A stretch of 40,970 nt of DNA from Paraburkholderia sp. (GCA_031286755.1 JAITTX010000055.1:1-40970); one strand, 5' to 3'. Numbered from the stretch's first letter, positions 1-9,374 are shown. A program made the numbers and translations. Notes: a model not told the origin generated them from the letters alone.

Positions 1-21
1 GAGATGGTGAAACAGAACTGA
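1..21 (+). CDS. C-terminal tail of an upstream gene (partial)
   Basis: The first frame from the window edge reads Glu-Met-Val-Lys-Gln-Asn and then TGA at 19-21. A clear intrinsic terminator on the same strand starts 29 bases later, which is the usual distance for the end of a gene. The product cannot be named from six residues. The other frames are either closed at once or run through the hairpin, so this frame is the best guess only. Confidence 0.3.
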   Translation, partial: EMVKQN

Positions 22-49
22 CGCGTTATTACGCGTGCGTAGTGCGACG

Positions 50-88
50 CGCCCCGTATCTGGCATGCCGGATACGGGGCGTTTTTTT
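50..88 (+). terminator. Rho-independent terminator
   Basis: A perfect 11-bp stem (CGCCCCGTATC at 50-60 with GATACGGGGCG at 71-81) encloses a 10-base loop and is followed by seven T residues (82-88). The T-run is on the plus strand, so it ends transcription from the gene lying before the window. Seen from the minus strand there is no T-run after the stem, so it is a poor terminator for the LRR-kinase gene that ends at 97. Confidence 0.85.
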
Positions 89-96
89 GGCAGGCA

Positions 97-1422
97 TCAC
101 GCGCCGTTCAGCCGCTCGATCACGTCATCGAAAGACGGCCGCATCTCGACCTGCTCGCTCAGGCAGTCCGCAATCAACGCGTCGAGCCCGGCTGAGCGAT
201 TCGCCGCTTCCCCGGCCACACGCTGCGCGAGTTCTTCGAGCAGGCAGCCGAACGCGCGCACTTCGATCCGCTCGAACGTCCGCGCTCGCGCTCGATCGCC
301 GGTGTCATGAAACGACGCCGCGCCAAAATCGCCGAGCAACGCGTGCCCCGCGCCATCGTGCAGGATGTTGTGTGCGTAAAGGTCGCCGTGCATGATCCCG
401 CGCCGGTGCAAATGCCGCGCCGCCGAAGCAATCCCTTGCGCGATCTTCAATGCGATTGGCCGCGTGAACCGCGCATCGTCCGCATACACGTCGCGCGTGC
501 ACGAATCCAGGCTCGGCGGCCCCGCGAGATTGCGGAACGCCGGATCGATCAACTCCATCACGAGGCCGTGCTCGTCGAGCGGATGCCCCGTAATTTTGCC
601 CAGCACGGCGATGAGATTGGGATGCTGCCCGGCTTGCAGGCAAGCGGCCATTTCGAGGCCGGGCAAGCCGTCGCTCGTCACCGCGCCCTTGAACAGCTTG
701 AGCGCGACCGCCGCGGCCGGATGCCCGTCCGGCAGCAGACGCGTCGCGCGATGAATCACGCCGGACGCGCCCTCGCCCAGCGTCTGGCCGAGCGCGAGCG
801 TATGCCAGTCGATGTCGGGCACCGGCGCGCCGGCCAGCGCCGCGCACTCGCGCGCGGCATTCAGCGGATTGCCGGCATAGGCGAGCCACGCGAGCCGGGG
901 CAGGCGCAGCAGCCACTCCGGCAAAGCGTCCAGATGGTTCGCGGAGATGCGCAGCAGCTCCAGGCGGCTCAATGCGGCCATCGTCTCGGGCAGCGCGCGC
1001 AGCCGGTTGCCGGCGAGCATCAGCTTCTGCAGATTCGCGCGCTCGCCAAGCGTTGCCGGCAGCGCTTCGATTTCGTTGTCGGTCAGAATCAGCCAGCGCA
1101 ATTGCGGCGGCAGCGCGTGCGCCGGAACGTGGCGGATCTTGTTCGCCTTGAAGCCGACCATGCTCAGCGCTGCGCAATCGCCAAGCACGGCGGGCAACTC
1201 CGTGAAGGGATTATTCGAGGCGAAGAGAATGCGCAGCTTGCGCAGCCTCGGCAAATCGTCGGGCAGCGCGCGCAGCGCATTGCCCGAGAGGTCGAGCACT
1301 TCGAGCGTTTCGGCGAGGTCGAAAATTTCGCGCGGGAATTCGGTCAACCCGCAGGCGAGCTTGAGCTGTCGTGCGCCGGCGAGCTGCCCGTCGCGCAGTT
1401 GTTCGAGGGTGGAAGTCTTCAC
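97..1422 (-). CDS. Leucine-rich-repeat protein with C-terminal Ser/Thr-type protein kinase domain
   Basis: Residues about 10-190 form a run of leucine-rich repeats of the LxxLxLxxNxLxxLP type (for example LDLSGNALRALP). Residues about 210-440 form a eukaryotic-like kinase domain: glycine loop GEGASG at 216-221, ATP-binding Lys242 in VALK, catalytic loop HGDLYAHN at 345-352 with HGD instead of HRD, and the metal-binding DFG at 365-367. Catalytic Lys, Asp, Asn and DFG Asp are all present, so an active kinase is likely. No signal peptide or membrane segment is seen, so it is probably cytoplasmic. The frame is open to 1602, but homology starts at the GTG at 1420-1422; the longer reading would run inside the E2 gene. 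I see no clear Shine-Dalgarno. It lies 121 bases after the E2 gene on the same strand and may be read with it. Substrate unknown. Confidence 0.85.
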   Translation of the reverse strand: MKTSTLEQLRDGQLAGARQLKLACGLTEFPREIFDLAETLEVLDLSGNALRALPDDLPRLRKLRILFASNNPFTELPAVLGDCAALSMVGFKANKIRHVPAHALPPQLRWLILTDNEIEALPATLGERANLQKLMLAGNRLRALPETMAALSRLELLRISANHLDALPEWLLRLPRLAWLAYAGNPLNAARECAALAGAPVPDIDWHTLALGQTLGEGASGVIHRATRLLPDGHPAAAVALKLFKGAVTSDGLPGLEMAACLQAGQHPNLIAVLGKITGHPLDEHGLVMELIDPAFRNLAGPPSLDSCTRDVYADDARFTRPIALKIAQGIASAARHLHRRGIMHGDLYAHNILHDGAGHALLGDFGAASFHDTGDRARARTFERIEVRAFGCLLEELAQRVAGEAANRSAGLDALIADCLSEQVEMRPSFDDVIERLNGA

Positions 1423-1543
1423 GCGTGAATGGAACGTGCCATGGCAAGGAATTCGAAAATACCGGCGCACAACGCAACGTAGCGCGGCGCCGGTCGTGCG
1501 CACTTCTAACGGCAGAGCGGTACTGCGTCGCTCGTTGCGTAAC

Positions 1544-2665
1544 TCATTGCGCCGTCTGAAGGTCCTTGATGACGGCGGCCAGAAAGCGCGCGGCCTCGCC
1601 ACCCGTGACCACCCGATGATCGAACGTGAGGCTCAGCGGCAAGATCCGGTGCACGGCGGGCGTGCCCTCGTACGCCACGACCTGATCGTGTATGCGCCCC
1701 GCGCCAAGAATCGCGACCGTGGGCGGCACCACCACAGGCGCTGCATACTTGCCGGCAATCATGCCGAAGTTCGACAACGTGATCGTATTGCCGCGCATTT
1801 CCTCGGGCGGAATCTTGCGCGCGCGGATATCTGCGCGCATGCGGTCGAGTCCGGCGCGCAAGCCCGCCGCGTCGCGCTGGGCGACGTCGCGCAGCACCGG
1901 CACGAACAGGCCCTCGGGCAGGTCGACGGCGATGCCCAGATCGATTTTCGCCAGCACGTGGCGCCGCTCCATCTTCGCGTCGAACCACGCGTTCAGTCCC
2001 GGCTCCGCGCGGCACCCGGCCACCAGCGCGCGCACCAGGCGGATCGTCACGTCGGTGTGTGGCGGCCATGCGTGAATGTCGGCGTCGTCGATGACGGTTG
2101 CGGCCGCCACTTCGCTCTGCGCGCGCGCCATGTTCTGCGCCATCGCGCGCCGCACGCCGCGCAGCACTTCGGGCGCGCCCAGTTCGGCGAGCAGCCTGGC
2201 CGCGCGCTGCACGTCGGCCGCCGTGACGACGCCCTCCGGCCCGGAAGGCGTCACCATCGCGAGATCGATGTCGAGCTTGCGCGCGAGCGCGCGCACCGCG
2301 GGCATCGCCTTGATGGCGCCGTGCCCGGCACCCGGGCCGCCACCGGGCGCGGCGTGCGCTTCCTCGCGCGCCCCTTGCTGGTCCACTTCCATGTGGCCGA
2401 CCACCGTGCCCGCATCGGCATCGTCGGCGCCCTCGCCTTCGAACGCGCACAGCGGCGCCCCCAGATGCACGATGTCGCCCGGCTTGCCGAACAGCTTCGC
2501 GACGCGGCCCGCTTGCGGCGATGGAATCTCGACAATCGCCTTGGCCGTCTCGACCGAGACGAGCGGCTGATCCGCGCGAATCTCGTCGCCGCTCTTGACG
2601 TGCCACTCGACGATTTCCGCCTCCTGGAGGCCTTCGCCCAGATCGGGCAGCTTGAAGATCTTCAT
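1544..2665 (-). CDS. 2-oxoacid dehydrogenase E2 (dihydrolipoamide acyltransferase)
   Basis: This 373-aa protein is the acyltransferase core of a 2-oxoacid dehydrogenase complex. It has one N-terminal lipoyl domain (about 1-78, lipoyl Lys42 in VETAKAIVE), a short Ala/Gly-rich linker, a peripheral subunit-binding domain (about 118-155, MPAVRALARKLDIDL) and a C-terminal catalytic domain (about 165-373). The catalytic His350 is present in FDHRVVTGG, but the usual Asp four residues later is Thr354. It is the third gene of an E1alpha-E1beta-E2 operon and starts four bases after the E1beta stop. No E3 follows, so a dihydrolipoamide dehydrogenase encoded elsewhere must complete the complex. The substrate (pyruvate, branched-chain 2-oxoacids or acetoin-derived) cannot be fixed from sequence. 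Confidence 0.9.
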   Translation of the reverse strand: MKIFKLPDLGEGLQEAEIVEWHVKSGDEIRADQPLVSVETAKAIVEIPSPQAGRVAKLFGKPGDIVHLGAPLCAFEGEGADDADAGTVVGHMEVDQQGAREEAHAAPGGGPGAGHGAIKAMPAVRALARKLDIDLAMVTPSGPEGVVTAADVQRAARLLAELGAPEVLRGVRRAMAQNMARAQSEVAAATVIDDADIHAWPPHTDVTIRLVRALVAGCRAEPGLNAWFDAKMERRHVLAKIDLGIAVDLPEGLFVPVLRDVAQRDAAGLRAGLDRMRADIRARKIPPEEMRGNTITLSNFGMIAGKYAAPVVVPPTVAILGAGRIHDQVVAYEGTPAVHRILPLSLTFDHRVVTGGEAARFLAAVIKDLQTAQ

Positions 2666-2669
2666 GGCT

Positions 2670-3650
2670 TCACTGTGCCTCCAGCGCTTGCCTCACCGCC
2701 GCGACGATGCGCGCGGTGCCGGGCATATAGTGGCTTTCGAGCCGGTAGAGCGGGACCACCACGTCATATCCCGTCACGCGCTGCACCGGCGCAAGCAGCG
2801 AGTAGAGGCCGCGCTCCGCGATGCCGGCGGCAATCTCCGCGCCCACGCCGCCCGTGCGCGAACCTTCGTGCACGATCACGCAACGCCCCGTTCTGGATAC
2901 CGAGGCCAGAATCGTGTCCATGTCGAGCGGCTTGAGCGTGGCCACGTCGATCACCTCCGCGCTCACGCCCTCCTGCGCCAGCAGGTCGGCGGCCGCCAGC
3001 GCTTCCCGCAGCGCGCCGCCCCAGCTCACCAGCGTCACGTCCGCGCCGTCGCGCAGCACGTAGCAACAGTCGAGCGGCAGCGCTTCGCCGTTGTCCTCCA
3101 CCGCCTGCCTGAAGAGACGGTAGAGACGCGTGGGCTCGAAGAAGATCACCGGGTCCGGGTCGCGAATGGCCGCGAGCAGCAAGCCATAGGCGCGCGCGGG
3201 CGACGACGGGGTCACCACGCGCAAGCCCGGTATGTGCGCAAACAAGGCCTCGGGGCTTTCGGAGTGATGCTCGGGCGCATGAATGCCCGCACCGCTCGGC
3301 GAGCGCACCACGAGCGGACACGCAAGCCGGCCGCGCGTCCTGTGCCGCAAGCGCGACGCATGGTTGAGCAGATGGTCGATGGCCGGGTAAATAAAGCCGC
3401 TGAACTGGATCTCCGCAACGGGCTTGAGCCCCATGGCGGCCATGCCCACCGCCGCGCCGCCGATGGCCGTTTCCGCCAGCGGCGTATCGATCACCCGCTG
3501 CGCGCCGAAGCGCGCCTGCAAGCCCGCCGTGGCGCGAAACACGCCGCCGTTCACACCGATGTCCTCGCCTAGCAGCACGACGTCCGGATCGTGCTCGAGC
3601 GCCCAGGCAAGCGCCAGATTGATCGCCTCGACCATGTTGAGATCAGCCAT
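2670..3650 (-). CDS. 2-oxoacid dehydrogenase E1 beta subunit
   Basis: A 326-aa transketolase-like beta subunit that pairs with the E1alpha product to decarboxylate a 2-oxoacid using thiamine diphosphate. It opens with MADLNMVEAINLAL and carries the family's VVLLGEDIGVNGGVF segment, with the Glu that activates the cofactor, and a C-terminal transketolase domain (DVTLVSWGG onward). The start chosen is the ATG at 3648-3650. It overlaps the end of the E1alpha gene by eight bases (ATGGCTGA, where the internal TGA ends E1alpha), which points to translational coupling. The frame is open 11 codons further upstream, but that part would lie wholly inside E1alpha and does not look like the family. Confidence 0.92.
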   Translation of the reverse strand: MADLNMVEAINLALAWALEHDPDVVLLGEDIGVNGGVFRATAGLQARFGAQRVIDTPLAETAIGGAAVGMAAMGLKPVAEIQFSGFIYPAIDHLLNHASRLRHRTRGRLACPLVVRSPSGAGIHAPEHHSESPEALFAHIPGLRVVTPSSPARAYGLLLAAIRDPDPVIFFEPTRLYRLFRQAVEDNGEALPLDCCYVLRDGADVTLVSWGGALREALAAADLLAQEGVSAEVIDVATLKPLDMDTILASVSRTGRCVIVHEGSRTGGVGAEIAAGIAERGLYSLLAPVQRVTGYDVVVPLYRLESHYMPGTARIVAAVRQALEAQ

Positions 3651-4740
3651 GGCCGTTCTCCGAAACCGGAGCAACCGCAGCAAACCGCTGCGCCATCGCC
3701 AGTTGCTCGCGCATGGCGCGCGGCAGGCTCTCGTAGAGGTGGTCGAACATCGACGCCACCTCGGGCGGCGCGACCGCGAGATACGCCTCGACAGCCTGCT
3801 CCACCTGCGCGTGACAGGTCTTGCCGAGCTGCTCGTCCTGCGCCTTGTCCAGCACGTTCATGCGCGTGAGGTAAGCGCGCAGGCGGCGCAGCGGCTCGTA
3901 TTCCCACTGCTGGCTGAGCACCTCGGCGTCGCGATAGCGGGTGGCGTCGTCGGCCGTCGTGTGATCGCCCAGGCGATAGCTGAGCGCTTCGATCAACGTG
4001 GGCCCCTCGCCGCGCCGCGCCTTCGCGAGCGCGGCCTCCACCACCTGGCGCACGGCAATCACGTCGTTGCCGTCGGCCTGCACGCCTTCGATGCCTGCGG
4101 CAACGGCCTTTTGCGCGAGCGTTTGCGCAGCGCTCTGCCGGCTGCGCGGCAGCGAAATCGCCCACTGGTTATTGTTGATGACGAGCACGAGCGGCGCGCG
4201 CCACGCTCCGGCGAAGTTCATCGCCTCGTAAAAATCGCCCTTCGACGTGGCGCCGTCGCCGAACATCGCCACCGCCACGCGCGGCTCCTGCCGCAACAGG
4301 AATGCATAGGCCGCGCCCGCCGCGTGGCAGACCTGGGTGCCGATAGGTACGCAGTTGGGAAAGTCGAGGCGCGGCACGCCGAAGTCGCTGCCCCGTTCGT
4401 CGCCGCCCCAGTAGAGCAGGCTTTCCGTCATCGTGACGCCGCGCAGCAATTGGGCCGCGTGATCGCGATAGGAGGGAAACAGCACGTCTACGGGCCGCAT
4501 CGCGCTGGCCACGCCCACACCGATGGCCTCCTGGCCCAGCGACGAAGCGAATGTGCCGAGCTGGCCCGTACGTTGCAGGGCAACGGCCTTGGTGTCGAAC
4601 GCTCTCGTGAGCACCATGGCGCGATACAGCGGCAAGAGCGCGGCGGGGTCGCTCGCGAAGGACGGCAGCGGATGAACGGGCTCGCCGTCGGGGCCGAGAT
4701 ACTGCGTGTAGCCGATTTGAAAACTGGCAGCCGTGGTCAT
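3643..4740 (-). CDS. 2-oxoacid dehydrogenase E1 alpha subunit
   Basis: This 365-aa subunit supplies the thiamine diphosphate site: the motif starts with GDGATSKGDF at 161 and ends at the Asn run 189-191, the classic GDG...NN spacing. Other family landmarks are RTGQLGTFASSLGQEA (about 57-72) and SYRDHAAQLLRG (about 90-101). Overall it resembles the separate alpha subunits of Gram-positive-type pyruvate or branched-chain dehydrogenases, not the single-chain AceE of Burkholderiales housekeeping pyruvate dehydrogenase. The start is the ATG at 4738-4740, five bases after a GGGAGG ribosome-binding site; an in-frame ATG at 4776 has none. It is the first gene of the operon. The exact substrate is not determined. 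Confidence 0.92.
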   Translation of the reverse strand: MTTAASFQIGYTQYLGPDGEPVHPLPSFASDPAALLPLYRAMVLTRAFDTKAVALQRTGQLGTFASSLGQEAIGVGVASAMRPVDVLFPSYRDHAAQLLRGVTMTESLLYWGGDERGSDFGVPRLDFPNCVPIGTQVCHAAGAAYAFLLRQEPRVAVAMFGDGATSKGDFYEAMNFAGAWRAPLVLVINNNQWAISLPRSRQSAAQTLAQKAVAAGIEGVQADGNDVIAVRQVVEAALAKARRGEGPTLIEALSYRLGDHTTADDATRYRDAEVLSQQWEYEPLRRLRAYLTRMNVLDKAQDEQLGKTCHAQVEQAVEAYLAVAPPEVASMFDHLYESLPRAMREQLAMAQRFAAVAPVSENGHG

Positions 4741-4831
4741 GACGGCCTCCCAAGGGTTTGTTCCTGGCGTTTTCAAATATCGTAGGCCTTATCGCGCGCG
4801 CCTGCTCGCGGCCATGTTGCAGTGACTTGCG

Positions 4832-5161
4832 CTACGCGGCGCTGAAAACCACCGCTCCTTGATGGGAGACTTCGGTGAATGCCCGCACGAAGCGGTAAGT
4901 CTGCCCGCCAATGGTGAGCTCGTTGAACCCCGAGCGGGTCAGGCCCAGCACCGCGCTCGCCATGGCGTTGCGAATCTTGCCGTGCCGGGTCCAGTCTTCC
5001 TCGGGCTCGCTCGCGTCGCCGAGGAACACGTCGCTGCTCTCCGCCTGGCTTCGAACCAGGATGAGGCTCTTTCCCTTGTCGAGCAGAAGCTCGAGATATT
5101 CGGCCAGAGTGGCCAATGCCTCGGCATTGGCGTCGGGAGATTCGCGAGAGGTTGAGATCAT
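4832..5161 (-). CDS. Hypothetical protein, 109 aa
   Basis: A small soluble, acidic protein that begins MISTSRES and ends GAVVFSAA. A helical N-terminal third (LATLAEYLELLLDKGKSLI) is followed by an alternating beta-like region (ELTIGGQTYRFVRAF). The start is the ATG at 5159-5161 with an AGGTG ribosome-binding sequence four bases upstream; the frame is open further upstream but that part has unusual composition. It lies 91 bases upstream of the dehydrogenase operon on the same strand. I do not recognise the family and assign no function. Confidence 0.65.
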   Translation of the reverse strand: MISTSRESPDANAEALATLAEYLELLLDKGKSLILVRSQAESSDVFLGDASEPEEDWTRHGKIRNAMASAVLGLTRSGFNELTIGGQTYRFVRAFTEVSHQGAVVFSAA

Positions 5162-5232
5162 GGGGCACCTGCGTTGATGGATACGACGTGGCACTGCGGT
5201 TTCTATCCTACACGGCCACGATGCGCTTGCGC

Positions 5233-5246
5233 GCGCACATGTGCGC
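5233..5246. promoter_or_regulatory. Perfect 14-bp palindrome between divergent genes
   Basis: GCGCACATGTGCGC reads the same on both strands. It sits in the 209-base divergent gap between the 109-aa hypothetical gene (start 5161, minus) and the DUF1269-like gene (start 5371, plus). Its position suits a dimeric repressor site, but no regulator is encoded next to it and GC-rich palindromes of this size can arise by chance. Confidence 0.3.
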
Positions 5247-5370
5247 ATTTCGTCCGTGCCTTCATCCGCGCTCTCGCCAGCCACGAAAGAACGGCACGCC
5301 ACTTCGCCACAGCAGGCGTACCATCACCGAATGCCCTGCGGTAAAGCCGCTTGATCAAAGGGGAGCCAAC

Positions 5371-5880
5371 ATGAGACGTCTCTATTTCCTGGCACCGGAC
5401 ATACCCACGGCCAAGGCCGTGGTGGACGACCTGCTGCTGGCCCGGGTGACGTGGCGGCATCTGCACGTCATGGCCGACCATACCGTCCAGCTCGATCAAT
5501 TGCCTGGCGCCACGTTGCTGCAAAGCAGCGACGTGGTGCACGCGCTGGAGCGCGGCGTGGCGCTGGGCGGCGCGGCCGGCGCGATTGTGGGCCTCGTGGC
5601 GCTGCTCTTTCCACCCGCGGAACTCGTCATCGGTGGCGGCGCGGTCGTGGCATTGACGCTGGCGGGCGCGGGCTTTGGCGCGTGGACGGCCGCCATGATC
5701 GGCGTGGACGAGCCGAACGCCCGGCTCCAGCGCTTTCGCGACGCCATTCGCAGCGGGCAGTTCCTGATCATGGCCGCCGTGCCCGCCGCGCGCGAGGACG
5801 AAATCGCGCAGACGATCGCCAAACATGTGCCCAGGGCCGACCCAGAGGGCGCCGAACCGACTACGCCGATATTCCCCTGA
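5371..5880 (+). CDS. DUF1269-like membrane protein, 169 aa
   Basis: The protein has a cytoplasmic N-terminal part (MRRLYFLAPDIPTAKAVVDD, about 1-65), a long glycine/alanine-rich hydrophobic stretch (about 66-111) that could form two helices with GxxxG-type packing, and a hydrophilic C-terminal tail. This matches the small inner-membrane proteins annotated as DUF1269, whose function is unknown. The start is the ATG at 5371 with a GGGGAG ribosome-binding site five bases before it; an upstream extension of the frame lacks family character. It is monocistronic, divergent from the gene at 5161 and convergent with the gene ending at 5977. Confidence 0.75.
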   Translation: MRRLYFLAPDIPTAKAVVDDLLLARVTWRHLHVMADHTVQLDQLPGATLLQSSDVVHALERGVALGGAAGAIVGLVALLFPPAELVIGGGAVVALTLAGAGFGAWTAAMIGVDEPNARLQRFRDAIRSGQFLIMAAVPAAREDEIAQTIAKHVPRADPEGAEPTTPIFP

Positions 5881-5908
5881 GCGTGCGCCCCGGGAGAGGC
5901 ATGTCGGA

Positions 5909-5959
5909 TTCCTGATCATTCAGGAAAGAGGCCGCGAAGCGCGATAGCTTCCGGCCTCT
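5909..5959. terminator. Hairpin pair between convergent genes, probable bidirectional terminator
   Basis: Two hairpins follow each other. TTCCTG (5909-5914) pairs with CAGGAA (5921-5926). AGAGGCCG-c-GAAGC (5927-5940) pairs with GCTTCCGGCCTCT (5947-5959), a 13-bp stem with one bulged base. The gap lies between two genes that end at 5880 (plus) and 5977 (minus). The bases after the large stem on the plus strand are pyrimidine-rich but not a clean T-run, so the termination role is an inference. Confidence 0.6.
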
Positions 5960-5976
5960 CTCCAGTCTCTCGTTCC

Positions 5977-6375
5977 TCACGCACGCTTGCGCGTTTCCCG
6001 CGGCCCGGGATCCGCCTGCTGTCGCCCGATTTTCCCTGGCCGCCCGCGCCGCCTGCTCCGCCGCCAGTTCAGCAAGTTGACCACGAGCGCCGCGATGAAC
6101 GTCACGACCGTGGAACTGGACGATGCAATGAGCACGCTTGTCCCGCGATCGAGCAGCGGCGTTGCACGCCGGGATCGGGCCGCCCTGGAAACCGGCATGG
6201 CCGCGGCGCCGCCCGGCGCGGCGTGCGACGCGCCGTTCAATTGAACGACGGTGACGGGCGGCAGTTGATGCGCCAGCTTATAGCGCACAAAAAGGGCCGT
6301 CGTCACGCAAAAGAAGCCGACAAAAAGCCCGAGGAATAGCCGGCAAAACAGCTCCAGCCGTGTGGAGATGGCCAT
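5977..6375 (-). CDS. Hypothetical inner-membrane protein, 132 aa
   Basis: Two hydrophobic helices are visible. One is near the N-terminus (about 8-31, LFLGLFVGFFCVTTALFV). The second is about 80-105 (TSVLIASSSSTVVTFIAALVV) and is followed by a very basic tail rich in Arg. About 45 residues between them would face the periplasm if the basic tail is cytoplasmic. The start is the ATG at 6373-6375, five bases after GGAGG; an upstream in-frame ATG at 6396 overlaps that site and is less likely. No family recognised and no function assigned. Confidence 0.65.
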   Translation of the reverse strand: MAISTRLELFCRLFLGLFVGFFCVTTALFVRYKLAHQLPPVTVVQLNGASHAAPGGAAAMPVSRAARSRRATPLLDRGTSVLIASSSSTVVTFIAALVVNLLNWRRSRRRGRPGKIGRQQADPGPRETRKRA

Positions 6376-6496
6376 GTCCGCCTCCATCGTCGTCAACGGT
6401 TTCCATACGTTTATATTGCGCCTGAAAACGTGGAGGATTCGAGTTGAAAGCGGATTTTTTCGTACCAGGGTTTTCGTAGATGCGGACGTAAACTAT

Positions 6497-6760
6497 TCAG
6501 TCGTCGAATTTTCCGGCCTGTAATGCCTCGTCGAAATCGGTGATCCACGGGGCGAAATGATCGGTGTCGTAAATCTCCGTCTTGCCATTGGTGATGCGCG
6601 TTACCGAAACCTGCCGGACCGTCGTCTTCCCCTCGCTGGGCAGAGCATCTTCCTTGTCGGTGATCTTGAACTCGATCAGTGCGAATCCCCGGCTGGTCAA
6701 TACCGCCTTGACGTCTGCCTGCTCGTCCCAGGAAAACTCGGCAAAGTCGTGGGCAGCCAT
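6497..6760 (-). CDS. Hypothetical protein, 87 aa
   Basis: A small acidic soluble protein, MAAHDFAEFSWDE at its start and ALQAGKFDD at its end. The middle looks like an antiparallel beta sheet (ALIEFKITDKED, VRQVSVTRITNGKTEIYDTD). Two ATG codons lie six bases apart; the second (6758-6760) is preferred because GAGGAG sits six bases before it, while it would touch the first. The surrounding 6.4-6.9 kb stretch is less GC-rich than its neighbours. Family not recognised. It is not obviously linked to the membrane protein gene downstream. Confidence 0.6.
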   Translation of the reverse strand: MAAHDFAEFSWDEQADVKAVLTSRGFALIEFKITDKEDALPSEGKTTVRQVSVTRITNGKTEIYDTDHFAPWITDFDEALQAGKFDD

Positions 6761-6916
6761 ATTCATCTCCTCGGCGCGGCGAGCGCGAATATCCAGGCAC
6801 GGTAATATGAAGCAATCCGTCGAACGATACGGGTCATTCCCGCTCTTGCCGACACATTGCCATTGTTCCGCCAAAGTTGCCATCGCGCGAAGCACGGTTT
6901 GCACGGCGGGAAAAAT

Positions 6917-7819
6917 TCATACGTTTGCCGATTTGCCGCTCGCTGCCCCGCTGGCTTGCAGCCAGTCGAGAAAATCTCTCATGTGCACGGTCTTGTCGGC
7001 GTCCAGCGGCACCAGCGCGTGATAGGTCGTTCCTTCCGACACCAGATCGGGAAATGGCTTCTGCATCCGCCCCGCCACGCAATCGGATTCGAGCGTGGGA
7101 AACGGGCCGATCCCAAACCCCAGCCCGTTGACCACCGCCTGCAGGGTCACAAAAAAGTGATCGAATCTCAGGGTCCGGTTAGCGCGCAGTTCCGGTTGAC
7201 CGACGGCGCTCAGCCACGCCTCCCAATCGCCAGGGCGTGTCTCGCTGGTGAGCCATGTTTCGGCGGCCAGTTGCTCGACCCGCGTCACCCCGCTTTGCGC
7301 GATCAATTGCGGGCTGGCAATGACCGTGTTGTGCTCCCTGAATAGCGGCCAGCTCTGAAACTGCACGCCGGCCGGCACGTGAGGCCGTATCGCGACATCG
7401 AAGCCGCCTCTGAGCGCCGGCTCCGTCGACATCGCCGTGGAGACGCGCACGTCGACATCCGGGCATAGCGCGGCAAAGTCCGGCAACAACGGAATCAGCC
7501 AGCGCATTGCCACGGTGGCCGAAGCGCTCACGCGAATCACCTTGAGCCGCTGATGCTTCCCGTAGCGCTCGGCCGCATCGGCAATATGATCGAACGCCGC
7601 GCTGATTTCGCGGGCGAACGCGCGAGCATGCGAGGTTGCCACCATGCTCTGGCCCTCGCGCGCAAAGAGCGGCTGGCCGAGCCAGTCCTCCAGGATCGCA
7701 ATGTGGCGGCTGATCGCGCCGTGCGTGAGGTGCAGTTCGCGCGCCGCAGCCGAGTAGCTGCCCGCACGCGCGGCGACTTCGAACACCCGCAACGCATTGA
7801 GCGGAGGAAGCTTGTCTCT

Positions 7820-7822
<3 letters not shown>
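6917..7822 (-). CDS. LysR-family regulator, probable controller of phosphonoacetate hydrolase
   Basis: A full-length 301-aa LysR-type regulator of the GcvA-like branch: N-terminal winged helix-turn-helix (about 6-65, LNALRVFEVAARAGSYSAAA and LTHGAISRHI) and a C-terminal effector-binding domain (about 92-300). It is transcribed away from the phosphonoacetate hydrolase gene with 97 bases between the starts. A LysR-type activator, PhnR, is known to control phnA in Pseudomonas fluorescens 23F. By position this gene should respond to phosphonoacetate and activate the neighbour, but that is inference. Its own ATG lies inside one arm of the palindrome at 7820-7844, so it probably represses itself. 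I see no good ribosome-binding site; the message may be leaderless or weakly translated. Confidence 0.88.
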
Positions 7823-9143
<1,321 letters not shown>

Positions 9144-9215
9144 TTCCTCCGCCTTACCCCGTCCATAACGATACCGATCAGCGCGACATAGATCGCGCGC
9201 CGGCAGGAGACAGCC

Positions 9216-9374
9216 ATGCCCGCAGATACGCCCGAAGCGTTGTCCTATACATCGCTGGAGAACAAGGCGGATTCAACCGGTCGTCGCAACACTAGATTGT
9301 TGAGCAGATTTTAGGTATTCGTCGCAGGGCTTTGTGCAACTAGCGCGGTGATGTCGTTGCTGATCAAGCGCTGA
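9216..9374 (+). pseudogene. Small membrane-protein ORF interrupted by an in-frame amber codon
   Basis: An ATG at 9216 follows a strong AGGAG ribosome-binding site by six bases and opens a frame of 32 codons (MPADTPEALSYTSLENKADS..., ending RLLSRF). TAG at 9312-9314 interrupts it, and the same frame goes on for 19 codons (VFVAGLCATSAVMSLLIKR) to TGA at 9372-9374. The residues after the amber codon form one hydrophobic helix preceded by basic residues, the layout of a small single-span membrane protein or the first helix of a transporter. A single C-to-T change (CAG to TAG) would explain it. It may be a decayed gene, a strain-specific mutation, a sequencing error, or chance. Confidence 0.4.

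Noticed and set aside
1423..1602. 60-codon N-terminal extension of the LRR-kinase
   Set aside because: It runs into the E2 gene, has an Arg-rich shadow composition, and the LRR protein begins naturally at the GTG at 1420-1422.
947..2935. 662-aa plus-strand frame across the LRR-kinase, E2 and E1beta genes
   Set aside because: It is a GC-rich antisense shadow with Arg/His/Ala bias and no domain; three recognised minus-strand genes occupy the region.
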